Positions 30,076-39,437 are shown, counted from the first letter of the stretch. The stretch: DNA of 60,166 bases from Alloalcanivorax balearicus MACL04 (GCF_025532145.1 NZ_ARXS01000025.1:1-60166); one strand, 5' to 3'. The notes: generated by a model from the letters alone, not told the origin. Program-made: numbers and translations.

Positions 30076-31689
30076 ATGCGTAGCGATGTGATACGGACTT
30101 ACAAGACGCTGCACACCTGGACCGGACTGATCGCCGGGATGATGCTGTTCATCGGCTTTTACGCCGGCGCCTTGACCATGTTCAAGGCGCAACTGGATCG
30201 CTGGGCGTCACCGCCGGTGGCGGAGCAGGGCGAGTGGCAGTGGGCCGGGGAGCAACGCTGGCCGGAGCTGATCGACGCGGTGCTGCGGGCCCATCCGCAA
30301 GCGGCCCGGAGCTTCACCCTGCACCTGCGGCAAAGTGAGAGCGCGCCGGTGCCCCTGACCTGGCAGCAGCAGGGCGGCCGGCACCTTCCCGGTGTCACCG
30401 GACGGGCCTCGCTGGACGGCGACGGCACTCTGCGGACGGCGTCCTATCAACCTTCGACCATGGCCGAACTGATCGATCTGCTACACCAGACCGGCGGCGT
30501 CCCCGGACAGGGACATCATTACTTCGGTGTCTATGTCATGGGCGTGGTCTGTGTGCTCTACGTGCTGGCGCTGGTATCCGGCGTGATCGTGTTGCTGCCC
30601 ACGCTGATCAAGGATTTCTTCGCCCTGCGGCCGGGTAAGAACCGCAAACGGTTCTGGCTCGATGCTCATAACGTGGTCGGCATCACCAGCCTGCCGTTTC
30701 ATCTGGTCATCGGTCTGACAGTGATTGTGTTTGCTTTCCACGATCAGATTTACGATGGCCTGGGCAAGGTGGCGTACGGCGACCGTCCGCTGTTTTCCAG
30801 GCCGGCGCCGTCCGACGACGGTATCCCCCGGCAGGTGGACAATCTGGTGGCGCCGGCAACACTGCTGGCCACGGTGCGGGACTATGATCCCGATTTCGAA
30901 CCCCGGGAAATGATGTACTCCGACGTGCTTGGTCCACGGGCCTCGGTGCGTATCGCCGGTGAGAATCCCGAGCACATGGTGCGTGGCGCCGATCGTGGCT
31001 TCATCTCACTCAATCCCTACACCGGTGACATCACCGACACCGATTACATGCCCGGCCACGAAGATCCCTGGGTGGATATCATCACCACTTTCTTCGGCCT
31101 GCACTTTGGCAACTTCGGCGGTTCGCTGCTGCGTTGGGTCTATGTGCTGCTCGGGTTGGGCGGGGCCTTTCTGTTTTACAGCGGTAACTTACTGTGGGTG
31201 GAAACCCGCCGCCGCAAACAACGCCGCAACGAGGCACCGGTGTCCCAGCGCCGCACCACCGAGCTGATGGCGGCGGCCACCGTCGGCGTCTGTTGGGGCT
31301 GTGTGGCGGGAGTCTCCGCCGCCATGGTGGCGGGCAAATGGGTGAACGGACTGGTGGCGGACAGCAACGCCTGGTACCCGGGCGTCTACTATGCCGTCTT
31401 CCTGGCCAGCGTGAGCTGGGCGTTCTGGCGCGGCGCCGCCCGCGCGGTGGTGGAGCTGCTGTGGCTGGCGGCGCTGACCACTCTGGCGATTCCTCTGACC
31501 GGGTTGCTGGCGCTGACGCTGCCCTCCCTGCCGCCCTGGCTGCATACCACTCCGGCGACGTTGGCGGTGGAAGGGACGGCCCTGATTGCGGCGGTGCTGT
31601 TGATGCTGGCGGCGAAGCGTACCGCCCGGCGGGTGAGGCAGGGGCCAGCGGACAGCGTCTGGGCGGCGCCGGTGGGCGATAGTGGATAG
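30076..31689 (+). CDS. PepSY-associated membrane protein (iron-regulated, siderophore-iron release)
   Basis: Encodes 537 residues. The N-terminus IRTYKTLHTWTGLIAGMMLFIGFYAGAL is the PepSY_TM signature helix with its conserved His. Other helices lie near residues 155-180, 215-235 and 350-370, and a C-terminal extension adds about four more. Periplasmic PepSY-like segments lie between. Conserved histidines (HNVVGITSLPFHLVIG) suggest haem or metal binding. Relatives (FsqB/FoxB-like) reduce or release siderophore-bound iron at the inner membrane. Last gene of the operon. Confidence 0.85.
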   Translation: MRSDVIRTYKTLHTWTGLIAGMMLFIGFYAGALTMFKAQLDRWASPPVAEQGEWQWAGEQRWPELIDAVLRAHPQAARSFTLHLRQSESAPVPLTWQQQGGRHLPGVTGRASLDGDGTLRTASYQPSTMAELIDLLHQTGGVPGQGHHYFGVYVMGVVCVLYVLALVSGVIVLLPTLIKDFFALRPGKNRKRFWLDAHNVVGITSLPFHLVIGLTVIVFAFHDQIYDGLGKVAYGDRPLFSRPAPSDDGIPRQVDNLVAPATLLATVRDYDPDFEPREMMYSDVLGPRASVRIAGENPEHMVRGADRGFISLNPYTGDITDTDYMPGHEDPWVDIITTFFGLHFGNFGGSLLRWVYVLLGLGGAFLFYSGNLLWVETRRRKQRRNEAPVSQRRTTELMAAATVGVCWGCVAGVSAAMVAGKWVNGLVADSNAWYPGVYYAVFLASVSWAFWRGAARAVVELLWLAALTTLAIPLTGLLALTLPSLPPWLHTTPATLAVEGTALIAAVLLMLAAKRTARRVRQGPADSVWAAPVGDSG

Positions 31690-31761
31690 TGACGGTCTTG
31701 ACGCCGTGTCCCAGGTGATATATATCGGCGGTATGTATCAGGGCTCTTCGGAGGGTTTGTC

Positions 31762-31995
31762 ATGACCCAGTTCGCTAAAATCTTCATGTCCGGCCGCAGT
31801 CAGGCGGTGCGGCTGCCCAAGGATCTGCGCTTCGAAGGGACGGAAGTGATCGCCCGGCGTTTTGGTAATGGTGTGTTATTGCTGCCGGTGGAACGCCCTT
31901 GGGACATCATGCGCGAGGCTCTCGAGGAGTTTGACGCGGATTTCCAAATGGAACGGGAGCAACCGGCGGCACAGGATCGAGAGTCAATGGAGTAA
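31762..31995 (+). CDS. vapB: Antitoxin VapB (SpoVT/AbrB-type)
   Basis: Encodes 77 residues. The N-terminal swapped-hairpin DNA-binding domain contains [20 protein letters not shown], typical of VapB-type antitoxins. The acidic C-terminus ([13 protein letters not shown]) would wrap and block the toxin. CGGAGGG lies upstream of the ATG. It is followed five bases later by the PIN-domain toxin gene. Confidence 0.9.
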   Translation: MTQFAKIFMSGRSQAVRLPKDLRFEGTEVIARRFGNGVLLLPVERPWDIMREALEEFDADFQMEREQPAAQDRESME

Positions 31996-32000
31996 GGCCA

Positions 32001-32411
32001 ATGGAAGGGCTGCGCTATTTGCTGGACACCAATATCTGTATTTACATCATCAATCGGCGACCCGAGAAGGTCTTTCGTCACTTCGAATCATTGCGTGCCG
32101 GCAACGTTGCTGTGTCCAGCATTACCGCCGCGGAATTGGCGTTCGGGGTGGCTAAGAGCGGTTCGAAGCGCAATCAGCAGGCGCTTGGCAAATTCCTCGC
32201 ACCGCTCGAAGTGATGGCCTTCGACGAGGCCGCGTCCGAGCGCTATGGCGACCTGCGTACTTATCTGGAGGCGTGCGGCACACCGATAGGCAGTCTGGAT
32301 ACGCTCATCGCGGCTCACGCGCTCGCTCTGGGCGTGACCCTGGTGACCAATAATCTCCGTGAGTTTCGGCGGGTTCCGGATCTGGCCCTGGAGAATTGGG
32401 TGGTCTCCTGA
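32001..32411 (+). CDS. vapC: Toxin VapC (PIN-domain endoribonuclease)
   Basis: Encodes 136 residues. The PIN acidic residues are seen as Asp9 in YLLDTNICIYI, Glu near residue 45 in ITAAELAFGV, and the Asp of GSLDTLIAAHAL near 99, with VTNNLREFRRVPDL at the end. VapC enzymes cut tRNA or rRNA when freed from VapB. The pair with VapB is complete and looks functional. It ends about 160 bases before malic enzyme. Confidence 0.92.
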   Translation: MEGLRYLLDTNICIYIINRRPEKVFRHFESLRAGNVAVSSITAAELAFGVAKSGSKRNQQALGKFLAPLEVMAFDEAASERYGDLRTYLEACGTPIGSLDTLIAAHALALGVTLVTNNLREFRRVPDLALENWVVS

Positions 32412-32446
32412 CACGGTGACTCCGGAATAGATTGACCAAACCGAAT

Positions 32447-32473
32447 TGTAACAGTTGGCGAAATGTAACAGTT
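32447..32473. promoter_or_regulatory. Direct repeats TGTAACAGTT before malic enzyme
   Basis: TGTAACAGTT occurs at 32447-32456 and 32464-32473, spaced 17 bases start to start. They lie 100 bases before the TTG start of maeB. A tandem operator is possible; spacing is not an exact number of helical turns. A possible -10 box TACACT lies at 32524. Confidence 0.35.
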
Positions 32474-32573
32474 TGGTGGGCTCCAGGGGCTTTACTCCCT
32501 AGTGTGATGCCGGTGGGGAGCAGTACACTGGTTCGCACAATCTTCCCAGGAAAAACCATTAGGAGACCTGACC

Positions 32574-34868
32574 TTGGCCACCGACAGCCGTCGTGCTGCA
32601 CTCGATTACCACGAATTCCCCGTTCCCGGCAAAACCGCCGTCGTCGCCACCAAACCGCTGACCAACCAGAATGATCTGGCGCTGGCTTATTCGCCCGGCG
32701 TGGCCGCCGCTTGCGAAGAGATCGTCGACGATGCCAACAACGTGTTCCGTTACACCGGGCGCGGTAACCTGGTGGGGGTGATCAGCAACGGCAGCGCGGT
32801 ACTGGGGCTGGGCAACATAGGCGCCCTGGCGTCCAAGCCGGTGATGGAAGGCAAGGCGGTATTGTTCAAGAAGTTCGCCGGCCTGGATGTCTTCGATATT
32901 GAGATCAACGAAAGCGACCCGGACAAACTGGTGGAGATCATCGCCGCTCTGGAACCGACTTTCGGCGGCATCAACCTGGAAGACATCAAGGCGCCGGAGT
33001 GTTTTATCGTTGAGCGCAAACTGCGTGAACGCATGAGCATTCCGGTATTCCATGACGATCAGCACGGCACCGCCATTACCGTCAGCGCCGCCTTCATCAA
33101 CGGTCTCAAGGTGGTGGGCAAGCCCATCGATCAGGTCAAGGTGGTCACTTCCGGTGCCGGTGCCGCGGCGCTGGCGTGCCTGGATCTGATGGTGGATCTG
33201 GGCCTGCCGCAGGAAAACATCTGGGTCACCGATATCGAAGGCGTGGTGTATCAGGGGCGCGAAGTGCTGATGGATCCGGACAAGGCCCGCTACGCTCAGT
33301 CCACCGACGCGCGCACCCTGGGCGAGGTGATCGACGGCGCCGATGTGTTCCTCGGTTTGTCCGCCGGCGGTGTGCTGAAGCCGGACATGGTACAGCGCAT
33401 GGCGGCACGTCCGCTGATCCTGGCGCTGGCCAATCCGAGCCCGGAGATCCTGCCGGAAGACGCCAAGGCGGTGCGCGATGATCTGGTCATGGCCACCGGC
33501 CGTTCCGATTACCCGAACCAGGTCAATAACGTTCTCTGCTTCCCCTATATTTTCCGGGGTGCGCTGGACGCCGGCGCCACCACCATCACCCGGGAAATGG
33601 AAAAAGCGGCGGTGTACGCCATCGCCGGTCTCGCCCAGGAAGAACAGAACGAAGTGGTGGCCGCCGCCTATGGCACCTATGACATCAGTTTCGGTCCGGA
33701 GTACCTGATTCCGAAACCGTTCGACCCGCGCCTGATCGTGCGTATTGCCCCGGCGGTGGCGAAAGCGGCCATGGCCGACGGCGTCGCCACCCGGCCGATC
33801 GCCGATCTGAACGCCTACGCCGAACAACTGGAGCGCTTCGTCTATCACTCCGGCGCCTTCATGAAACCGCTGTTCTCCGCCACCAAGGCACTGGTGCGTG
33901 ACGGCGGCAAGGCCCGCATCGTGTTCACCGAGGGCGAGGAAGAGCGGGTACTGCGCGCGGTGCAAGTGGTGGTGGATGAAGGGTTGGCGTTCCCGGTTCT
34001 GGTGGGCCGTCCGGAAGTGCTGGCCATGCGCATCGAGCGCTACGGGCTGCGCCTGCGTCTCGGCGAGGATGTGGAAGTCACCAATCCGGAGCAGGACGAA
34101 CGCTTCCACCGCTACTGGAACGAGTATTGGGAAAAACTCTGTCGTCAGGGTGTCACCAAGGAAGTGGCCCGTACCGAGATGCGCCGCCGTATGACGCTGA
34201 TCGGTGCCATGATGGTGCACCTGGGCGAGGCCGATGGCATGGTCTGCGGTACCGTGGGCCGGTTCGCCGAGCACCTGCGCTTTGTCGATCAGGTTATCGG
34301 CCTCAAGGAAAACGCCCGCACCTATGCGGCGATGAATGTGCTGTTACTGCCAGAGCGCACGGTGGCGGTGGTGGATACGCACGTCAACGAGGATCCCTCC
34401 GCTGAACAGATCGCCGAGTTCACCGTGGCCGCCGCCGAGGAAATGCGGCGCCTGAATCTGGAGCCGAAGGCGGCGCTGTTGTCGCGCTCCAATTTCGGTT
34501 CCGAGCGTTGCGCCGCCAGTGAGAAGATGCGTCAGGCGCTGGCGCTGATTCGCGAAGCGGCTCCGGATTTGGAAGTGGACGGGGAAATGCATGGCGACGC
34601 CGCGCTGGAGGAATCGATTCGTCAGGGCATTCTGCCGGATTCCACTCTGAAAGGGTCGGCCAATCTGCTGGTCTGTCCCAACGGCGATTCCGGTAACATC
34701 GCTTACAACCTGCTGAAAACCGCCGCTGGCAGCAATGTGGCGGTGGGGCCGTTCCTGCTTGGCGTCAACGCGCCGGTGACCATTCTGACTTCCAGCGCCA
34801 CGGTACGGCGCATCGTCAACATGGCGGCACTCACCGTGCTGCGCGCGAATCTGGAAGGGAAGGGGTAG
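32574..34868 (+). CDS. maeB: NADP-dependent malic enzyme (MaeB, with phosphotransacetylase-like C-domain)
   Basis: Encodes 764 residues, the length of the hybrid MaeB type. The N-terminal half is malic enzyme ([52 protein letters not shown]). The second half (about 440-764) is a phosphate-acetyltransferase-like domain, inactive as an enzyme but used for acetyl-CoA sensing in E. coli. It converts malate to pyruvate and CO2, giving NADPH. The start is TTG at 32574, with AGGAG eight bases upstream. Useful during growth on alkanes and acids, when acetyl-CoA is the carbon source. Confidence 0.95.
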   Translation: MATDSRRAALDYHEFPVPGKTAVVATKPLTNQNDLALAYSPGVAAACEEIVDDANNVFRYTGRGNLVGVISNGSAVLGLGNIGALASKPVMEGKAVLFKKFAGLDVFDIEINESDPDKLVEIIAALEPTFGGINLEDIKAPECFIVERKLRERMSIPVFHDDQHGTAITVSAAFINGLKVVGKPIDQVKVVTSGAGAAALACLDLMVDLGLPQENIWVTDIEGVVYQGREVLMDPDKARYAQSTDARTLGEVIDGADVFLGLSAGGVLKPDMVQRMAARPLILALANPSPEILPEDAKAVRDDLVMATGRSDYPNQVNNVLCFPYIFRGALDAGATTITREMEKAAVYAIAGLAQEEQNEVVAAAYGTYDISFGPEYLIPKPFDPRLIVRIAPAVAKAAMADGVATRPIADLNAYAEQLERFVYHSGAFMKPLFSATKALVRDGGKARIVFTEGEEERVLRAVQVVVDEGLAFPVLVGRPEVLAMRIERYGLRLRLGEDVEVTNPEQDERFHRYWNEYWEKLCRQGVTKEVARTEMRRRMTLIGAMMVHLGEADGMVCGTVGRFAEHLRFVDQVIGLKENARTYAAMNVLLLPERTVAVVDTHVNEDPSAEQIAEFTVAAAEEMRRLNLEPKAALLSRSNFGSERCAASEKMRQALALIREAAPDLEVDGEMHGDAALEESIRQGILPDSTLKGSANLLVCPNGDSGNIAYNLLKTAAGSNVAVGPFLLGVNAPVTILTSSATVRRIVNMAALTVLRANLEGKG

Positions 34869-34894
34869 GGCAGCCGGAATCATCGCTGTAAGGC

Positions 34895-35136
34895 AGCTTC
34901 CCACAGAGAGGGCTACGAAGCCGCTGTGGGAAGCTTGCTTGCAAGCGAATGTGCCAACGCCGGAGGCCGGGACTCGCCAGCAAGCTGGTCTCCCACAGCC
35001 TTTCTACAGGGCCGCTGTGGGAAGCTTGCTTGCAAGCGAATGGGGGTATTCGCGGCCAAGCGGAGCACCGCCCGGGCCGCTTCCCACAGCAACGGACTAC
35101 GAAGCCGCTCTGTGGGAGCTTGCCTTGCAGGCGAAT
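34895..35136. repeat. REP cluster between maeB and the aldolase gene
   Basis: The 272-base gap contains a partial reverse copy (34895-34906), REP copies ending at 34950 and 35041 (91 bases apart), inverted partners near 34975-35000 and 35050-35090, and a final REP ending at 35136. The last element stops four bases before the aldolase stop codon. No gene is seen. Confidence 0.88.
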
Positions 35137-35140
35137 TCTT

Positions 35141-35899
35141 TTAGCGCGCGTAGTCGCTGCCGGCGCGTTCCAGCTTGCGCAGCAGGGCCGGCCAGGTCAG
35201 TTTGCTGGCCATGCCCAGGCTCTTGGACTGATCAGAGGTAGTGGCGATGGCTTCGGCGGAAGGCTGGTAAGTCTCGCCCTGAGCCATGGCGCGCACCTGG
35301 ATCTCGCAGCCCTTCATCAGGAAGTACATGTAGGTGAAGGCTTCACCCACATCCTGGCCCACACTCAGAGTGCCGTGGTTGCGCAGCAGCATCAGGTTCT
35401 TGTCGCCGAGATCCTTCACCAGACGCTCGCGCTCGTCCAGGTTCAAGGCCACACCTTCAAAATCGTGATAGCTCAGATGGTCCAGACACAGCATGGCGGT
35501 CTGGCTCAACGGCAGCAGGCCGTTCTTGTGCGCGCTCACGGCGACACCGTCGGCAGCGTGCAGGTGCAACACCGCCCCGGCTTCCTCGCGGGCCATGTGC
35601 ACGGCGCTGTGGATGGTGAAACCGGCCGGGTTAACCCGGTTGGTAGCGCCGGGGTCGACGATTTCGCCGTCCTGGTCCACTTTCACCAGGGAGGAGGCGG
35701 TGATCTCATCGAACAACATACCGTACGGATTGATCAGAAAGTGATGTTCCGGTCCCGGTACACGGGCGGACAGGTGGGTGAACACCAGATCTTCCCAGCC
35801 GTAGAGCGAGACCAAACGATAAGCGGCGGCCAGGTCCTTGCGAACTTCCCACTCGGCTTCGGTCATCTGCGGCCGGGCGGTGGCGGTGGCTTGAGACAT
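35141..35899 (-). CDS. Class II aldolase/adducin family protein
   Basis: Encodes 252 residues. The fold is shown by RKDLAAAYRLVSLYGWEDLVFTH-type start, the metal ligands HLH near residue 107 (VLHLHAADG) and a third His in LLRNHGTLSVG near 167. Related enzymes are L-fuculose-phosphate aldolases, but this subfamily, usually annotated only as class II aldolase/adducin, is common in catabolic clusters with unknown substrate. GAGG lies seven bases before the ATG. Its upstream region (35905-35945) contains TATTCCCGAAAC on the minus strand, similar to the element at 11426, 13442 and 18501. Confidence 0.85.
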   Translation of the reverse strand: MSQATATARPQMTEAEWEVRKDLAAAYRLVSLYGWEDLVFTHLSARVPGPEHHFLINPYGMLFDEITASSLVKVDQDGEIVDPGATNRVNPAGFTIHSAVHMAREEAGAVLHLHAADGVAVSAHKNGLLPLSQTAMLCLDHLSYHDFEGVALNLDERERLVKDLGDKNLMLLRNHGTLSVGQDVGEAFTYMYFLMKGCEIQVRAMAQGETYQPSAEAIATTSDQSKSLGMASKLTWPALLRKLERAGSDYAR

Positions 35900-36021
35900 T
35901 GCGGCACCTCATTATTATGAAATTGCGTTTCGGGAATATAGCAGGGCCGGGCGGTGGCGGCCATACCATGGAGTAGGGAAGCGGGGGTGTCTCAACTCGC
36001 GGACATTAACATCAAAAGTGG

Positions 36022-36109
36022 CTACAAGGCCGCTGTGGGAGCTTGCCTGCAAGCGAATATTGTAAACGCCCGAGTAACTCCCATTCGCTTGCAGGCAAGC
36101 TTCCCACAG
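36022..36109. repeat. REPIN in the gap between two minus-strand genes
   Basis: CTACAAGGCCGCTGTGGGAG then CTTGCCTGCAAGCGAAT (36022-36058) faces ATTCGCTTGCAGGC then AAGCTTCCCACAG (36083-36109). It fills most of the gap between the oxidoreductase gene and the aldolase promoter. Confidence 0.88.
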
Positions 36110-36131
36110 TCCACGGACCGCCAATCCTATC

Positions 36132-37091
36132 TTATAGCACCAATACCCGCTTGCCGCTGAAGCTGTCTTCCACCATATGCTGATGGGCGGCCAGAGCATC
36201 GGCGAAGGCAAAGGTCTCCATCGGCAACGGACGCAGCCGTTCGGCGGCGAACAGCGGCGCCAGGCGGTCGTTGAACAGGCCGGCCATGGCGATGCGGCGA
36301 TCCAGGGTCTGGCTGCGCATGGTCATGGCGGTGATCTTCAGACGCCGCTGCAGAAACGGGCGCAGGTCCATCATGGTCTGGGCCCCGCCCAGCACGCCCA
36401 CCAGACTCAGCGTGCCTTCGGTGCGCAGGCCCTTGAGCACCTGGCTCCAATCCGGGCCCACCATATCCATGATCACCGCCACGCCGTCGCCGGTGATGTT
36501 CTTCAACTGCTCGGCCAGGGTGTCGTCCTCGGTGACCGTGGCCACCAGCCCCATGCCTTCGGCGGTGCGTAGATTGGCCGGGTCACGGCTGGAGCCGATC
36601 GGTCTGGCCCCCAGGGCCGCCGCCAACTGGGTGCCGGCGAGGCCGACGCCGGCGCTGGCCGGACGGATCAGACACCACTGCCCCGGTTGCAGGCCGCCGT
36701 CCAGGAATAGCGCCCGATAGGCGGTCAGGAAGGCCTCCGGAATGGTGGCGCCAGTGGCGAAGTCCAGATTGTCCGGCAATGTCAGCGGTTCATCTTCATG
36801 CACCACCAGATATTCCGCGTAGGCGCCGCTGGGAATCAGCCCCATGACCCGGTCACCCACCTGGCGATGGGTGACCTTGCTGCCCACGGCGTCCACCTCG
36901 CCGGCGTATTCCAGCCCGGGCACCCGCTGGTCGAAGCCCGGGGGCGCCGGATACATGCCTTTCACCTGCAGGATATCGGCGCGATTGATACCCACCGCCC
37001 GCACTCGGATACGCACCTGATCCGGCGCCGGTTCCGGGGTATCAAAGGGGCCAAGGGCCATGGTGCCGTCGTTGATCTGCCACGCTTGCAT
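36132..37091 (-). CDS. Quinone oxidoreductase-like zinc-free dehydrogenase (PIG3 group)
   Basis: Encodes 319 residues. N-terminal GroES fold (VGINRADILQVKGMYPAPPG, typical of the TP53I3/PIG3 branch) and a Rossmann half with PASAGVGLAGTQLAAALGARP replacing the usual GxGxxG run by SAGVGLAG. No structural-zinc cysteine cluster. It reduces quinones or unsaturated carbonyls with NADPH. GGAGAG precedes the ATG. Its promoter faces the metallo-hydrolase gene. Confidence 0.85.
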   Translation of the reverse strand: MQAWQINDGTMALGPFDTPEPAPDQVRIRVRAVGINRADILQVKGMYPAPPGFDQRVPGLEYAGEVDAVGSKVTHRQVGDRVMGLIPSGAYAEYLVVHEDEPLTLPDNLDFATGATIPEAFLTAYRALFLDGGLQPGQWCLIRPASAGVGLAGTQLAAALGARPIGSSRDPANLRTAEGMGLVATVTEDDTLAEQLKNITGDGVAVIMDMVGPDWSQVLKGLRTEGTLSLVGVLGGAQTMMDLRPFLQRRLKITAMTMRSQTLDRRIAMAGLFNDRLAPLFAAERLRPLPMETFAFADALAAHQHMVEDSFSGKRVLVL

Positions 37092-37254
37092 GGATAGCTC
37101 TCTCCGTTATGAGTGAATCCCCGTGCTTCCCTTGAACCCTGGAAGGGAAGAAAATGAGGGATTCTATAGGTATACTGGGTTCACCTTTCCATCTGATTTC
37201 GTCCCTGAGGTTGGGTCAACACAATAACGACAAAGTGGTCTTCGGGAGAACCCC

Positions 37255-38277
37255 ATGTCCGAATTGCAGTATCCGTTTTCGCAACCGCCGCAGCCCGGCG
37301 AGCGTTTGGAAGTCGCGCCGGGCGTGTACTGGTTGTACTTTCCCATGCCGCTGGCGCTGGATCACATCAACCTGTGGTTGCTGGAGGATGGGGACGGCTG
37401 GACCCTGGTCGATACCGGATTCGGTACCCGCCACACCCAGAAAATCTGGGCCGAGGCGTTCGACAACGCCCTGGAAGGCCGGCCGATCCGCCGCATCATC
37501 GTCACCCATTACCATCCGGACCATGTCGGCCAGGCCGGCTGGCTGGCGCAACGTTTCGGAGCGCCGGTGCGCATGACGCGCGGGGAGTGGGAATTGCTCA
37601 ATCATTTGCATTCCGCCGAGGACGACACGGTGCGCCAGGACGTGCGCCACTTCATGGGGCTGCATGGTCTGCATGGGGAACCGCTGGATGCGCTCAGCGG
37701 CCGTGGCAACGGTTTCCGAAAAGTCGTGCCGATCATGCCACCGACCCCGGAGTTCATCGCCGCCGGCGACGCTATTGAGGTCAATGGTGAAACCTGGCGG
37801 GTGCACATCGGCCGGGGCCACGCGCCGGAGCACGCCTGCCTGTTCCGTGAACACGATCATGTGCTGATCAGCGGCGATCAGGTGCTGCCGCGCATCTCCA
37901 GTAACCTGACCGTGCATGCACGCGACCCGGATGATGACCCGGTCAGCGCTTTCGTCGATTCATTGACGGCAATTAAGAACGCACTGCCGGAAGACAGTCT
38001 GGTATTGCCCGCCCATGGGCTGGCCTTCCATGGTCTGCACGCTCGTATCGATGCTTTGGTCAAGCACCATGACGAGCAGTTGAGCGTGGCCGAGGAAGCC
38101 TGTGAGAAAGCGCCGCTGACCGCCTACGATCTGTTGCCACTGCTGTTCAACCGCAAGCTCGACAACAATCAGATGATGTTCGCCATGGGGGAGAGCATCG
38201 CGCACCTCAACTGCCTGCACGCCCACGGCCGCGCCACGCGCGCCGACCGCGAGGGCCGGCGCTACTACGCTGCCTGA
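37255..38277 (+). CDS. MBL-fold metallo-hydrolase (LACTB2/glyoxalase II-like)
   Basis: Encodes 340 residues. The metal motif THYHPDH is at residues 84-90 (His85, His87, Asp89, His90); later ligands are in GRGHAPEH and ISGDQVLP. The C-terminal helical extension (NRKLDNNQMMFAMGESIAHLN) is typical of the LACTB2 branch. Likely hydrolyses a thioester or ester in the cytoplasm; the surrounding acyl-CoA genes favour a thioesterase-like role. Divergent from the quinone oxidoreductase gene, with 163 bases between. Confidence 0.85.
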   Translation: MSELQYPFSQPPQPGERLEVAPGVYWLYFPMPLALDHINLWLLEDGDGWTLVDTGFGTRHTQKIWAEAFDNALEGRPIRRIIVTHYHPDHVGQAGWLAQRFGAPVRMTRGEWELLNHLHSAEDDTVRQDVRHFMGLHGLHGEPLDALSGRGNGFRKVVPIMPPTPEFIAAGDAIEVNGETWRVHIGRGHAPEHACLFREHDHVLISGDQVLPRISSNLTVHARDPDDDPVSAFVDSLTAIKNALPEDSLVLPAHGLAFHGLHARIDALVKHHDEQLSVAEEACEKAPLTAYDLLPLLFNRKLDNNQMMFAMGESIAHLNCLHAHGRATRADREGRRYYAA

Positions 38278-38298
38278 TGGGCCCCTTGTAGGTGCCAC

Positions 38299-38780
38299 GA
38301 AGCCCTTGTGGGAAGCTTGCTTGCAAGCGAATGCTCCATCGGAAGGGCTGATTCGCCAGCAAGCTGGTCTCCCACAGCCTTTCTACAGGGCCGCTGTGGG
38401 AAGCTTGCTTGCAAGCGAATGTGCCAACGCCGGAGGCCGGATTCGCCAGCAAGCTGGTCTCCCACTGCCTTTCTACAGGGCCGCTGTGGGAAGCTTGCTT
38501 GCAAGCGAATGTGCCAACGCCGGAGGCCGGAATTCGCCAGCAAGCTGGTCTCCCACAGCCTTTCTACAGGGCCGCTGTGGGAAGCTTGCTTGCAAGCGAA
38601 TGTGCCAACGCCGGAGGCCGGAATTCGCCAGCAAGCTGGTCTCCCACAGCCTTTCTACAGGGCCGCTGTGGGAAGCTTGCTTGCAAGCGAATGCTCCATC
38701 GGAAGGGCTGATTCGCCAGCAAGCTGGTCTCCCACAGCCTTTCTACAGGGCCGCTGTGGGAAGCTTGCTTGCAAGCGAAT
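38299..38780. repeat. Tandem REPIN array, five units plus one REP (period 88-91 bp)
   Basis: REP tips (GCAAGCGAAT) end at 38332, 38420, 38510, 38601, 38692 and 38780. Between them are five inverted partners (ATTCGCCAGCAAGCTGGTCT then CCCACAG). Each unit also has CTTTCTACAGGGCCG. Two linker types occur: GCTCCATCGGAAGGGCTG in units 1 and 5, and GTGCCAACGCCGGAGGCCGG in units 2-4. Near-identity between units points to recent expansion. It fills the 465-base gap and the end of the toxin gene. Confidence 0.95.
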
Positions 38781-39198
38781 GTGCCATCCACGGATTCAGC
38801 AAAGACACCCCCAATGGCTCGAAATCCTTGATATTGCGAGTGGCCAGTACAGCGCCGTGCCGCTCGCAGATGGCGGCGATCTGAGCGTCGGCCATGTGCA
38901 CGGGCCGTCCGCGTTTTTCGCAGGCCGCCAGTTTTTCTGCGTAGTAAGCGGCGGCCGGGGCGTCGAAAGGCAGCACGCGGCCGGCGAACTCCTCGTTGAA
39001 CAAACCTATGGACAGGTCCGTGAGCCGGCGTTTGCGTCGCCCGGCGGGCAAGCGGCGGACGCCATGCAGTATTTCCGCCACGGTGATACTGGTAACCGCC
39101 ACATCCCGGCCGGGCTGGCGGTCCAGCCACGCGACCACCCGGGGTTCGGGTGCCGGCCGCATCAATTCCGACAGCACATTGGTGTCCAGGACAATCAT
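38743..39198 (-). CDS. FitB/VapC-type PIN-domain toxin with REP-derived C-terminus
   Basis: Encodes 151 residues. MIVLDTNVLSELMRP holds Asp5; other acidic sites are in ITVAEILHGV and VHMADAQIAAIC. The normal PIN end is ATRNIKDFEPLGVSLLNPW; the final 14 residues (MAHSLASKLPTAAL) are translated from the REP array, which also supplies the TAG stop. Length is about 10-15 residues more than usual. The toxin RNase fold itself is complete. The start overlaps the antitoxin gene by four bases. Whether the tail affects activity is not visible. Confidence 0.88.
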   Translation of the reverse strand: MIVLDTNVLSELMRPAPEPRVVAWLDRQPGRDVAVTSITVAEILHGVRRLPAGRRKRRLTDLSIGLFNEEFAGRVLPFDAPAAAYYAEKLAACEKRGRPVHMADAQIAAICERHGAVLATRNIKDFEPLGVSLLNPWMAHSLASKLPTAAL

Positions 39199-39437
39199 TG
39201 ATCCAGACCAGGATCGCGGGGCACGTCCCGGCGCCGTTCGAACTCCGGCGGTTCAGCATCATAGGCGGCAAAGCGCTCGCGGATGCGGGTGCCAAGACCG
39301 GTATCCGAGCCCGGCTCCAGCGCGCGATGCAGGATCTGCCTTACCTCTTCCTCCATGGAATGGCCGTGTTCAGCGGCGCTCAAGCGCAGCCGGGCTTTCA
39401 ATTCGTCATCGAGGTTGCGGATGGTAATGGAGGCCAT
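39195..39437 (-). CDS. FitA-type ribbon-helix-helix antitoxin
   Basis: Encodes 80 residues. MASITIRNLDDELKARLRLS is the beta strand and first helix of the ribbon-helix-helix fold; EHGHSMEEEVRQILHRAL is the second helix. The C-terminal part, YDAEPPEFERRRD, should bind the toxin. It forms a unit with the following PIN gene (4-base overlap) as in FitAB of Neisseria and many plasmid stability loci. Confidence 0.9.
   Translation of the reverse strand: MASITIRNLDDELKARLRLSAAEHGHSMEEEVRQILHRALEPGSDTGLGTRIRERFAAYDAEPPEFERRRDVPRDPGLDQ

Noticed and set aside
38299-38780. CRISPR array
   Set aside because: Units are inverted pairs with repeated linkers and no unique spacers, and no cas genes are present.
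38306-38884. Open frames across the REP array with repeated ASKLVSHSLSTGPLWE-type peptides
   Set aside because: They are translations of the tandem repeat, and no start has a ribosome site.
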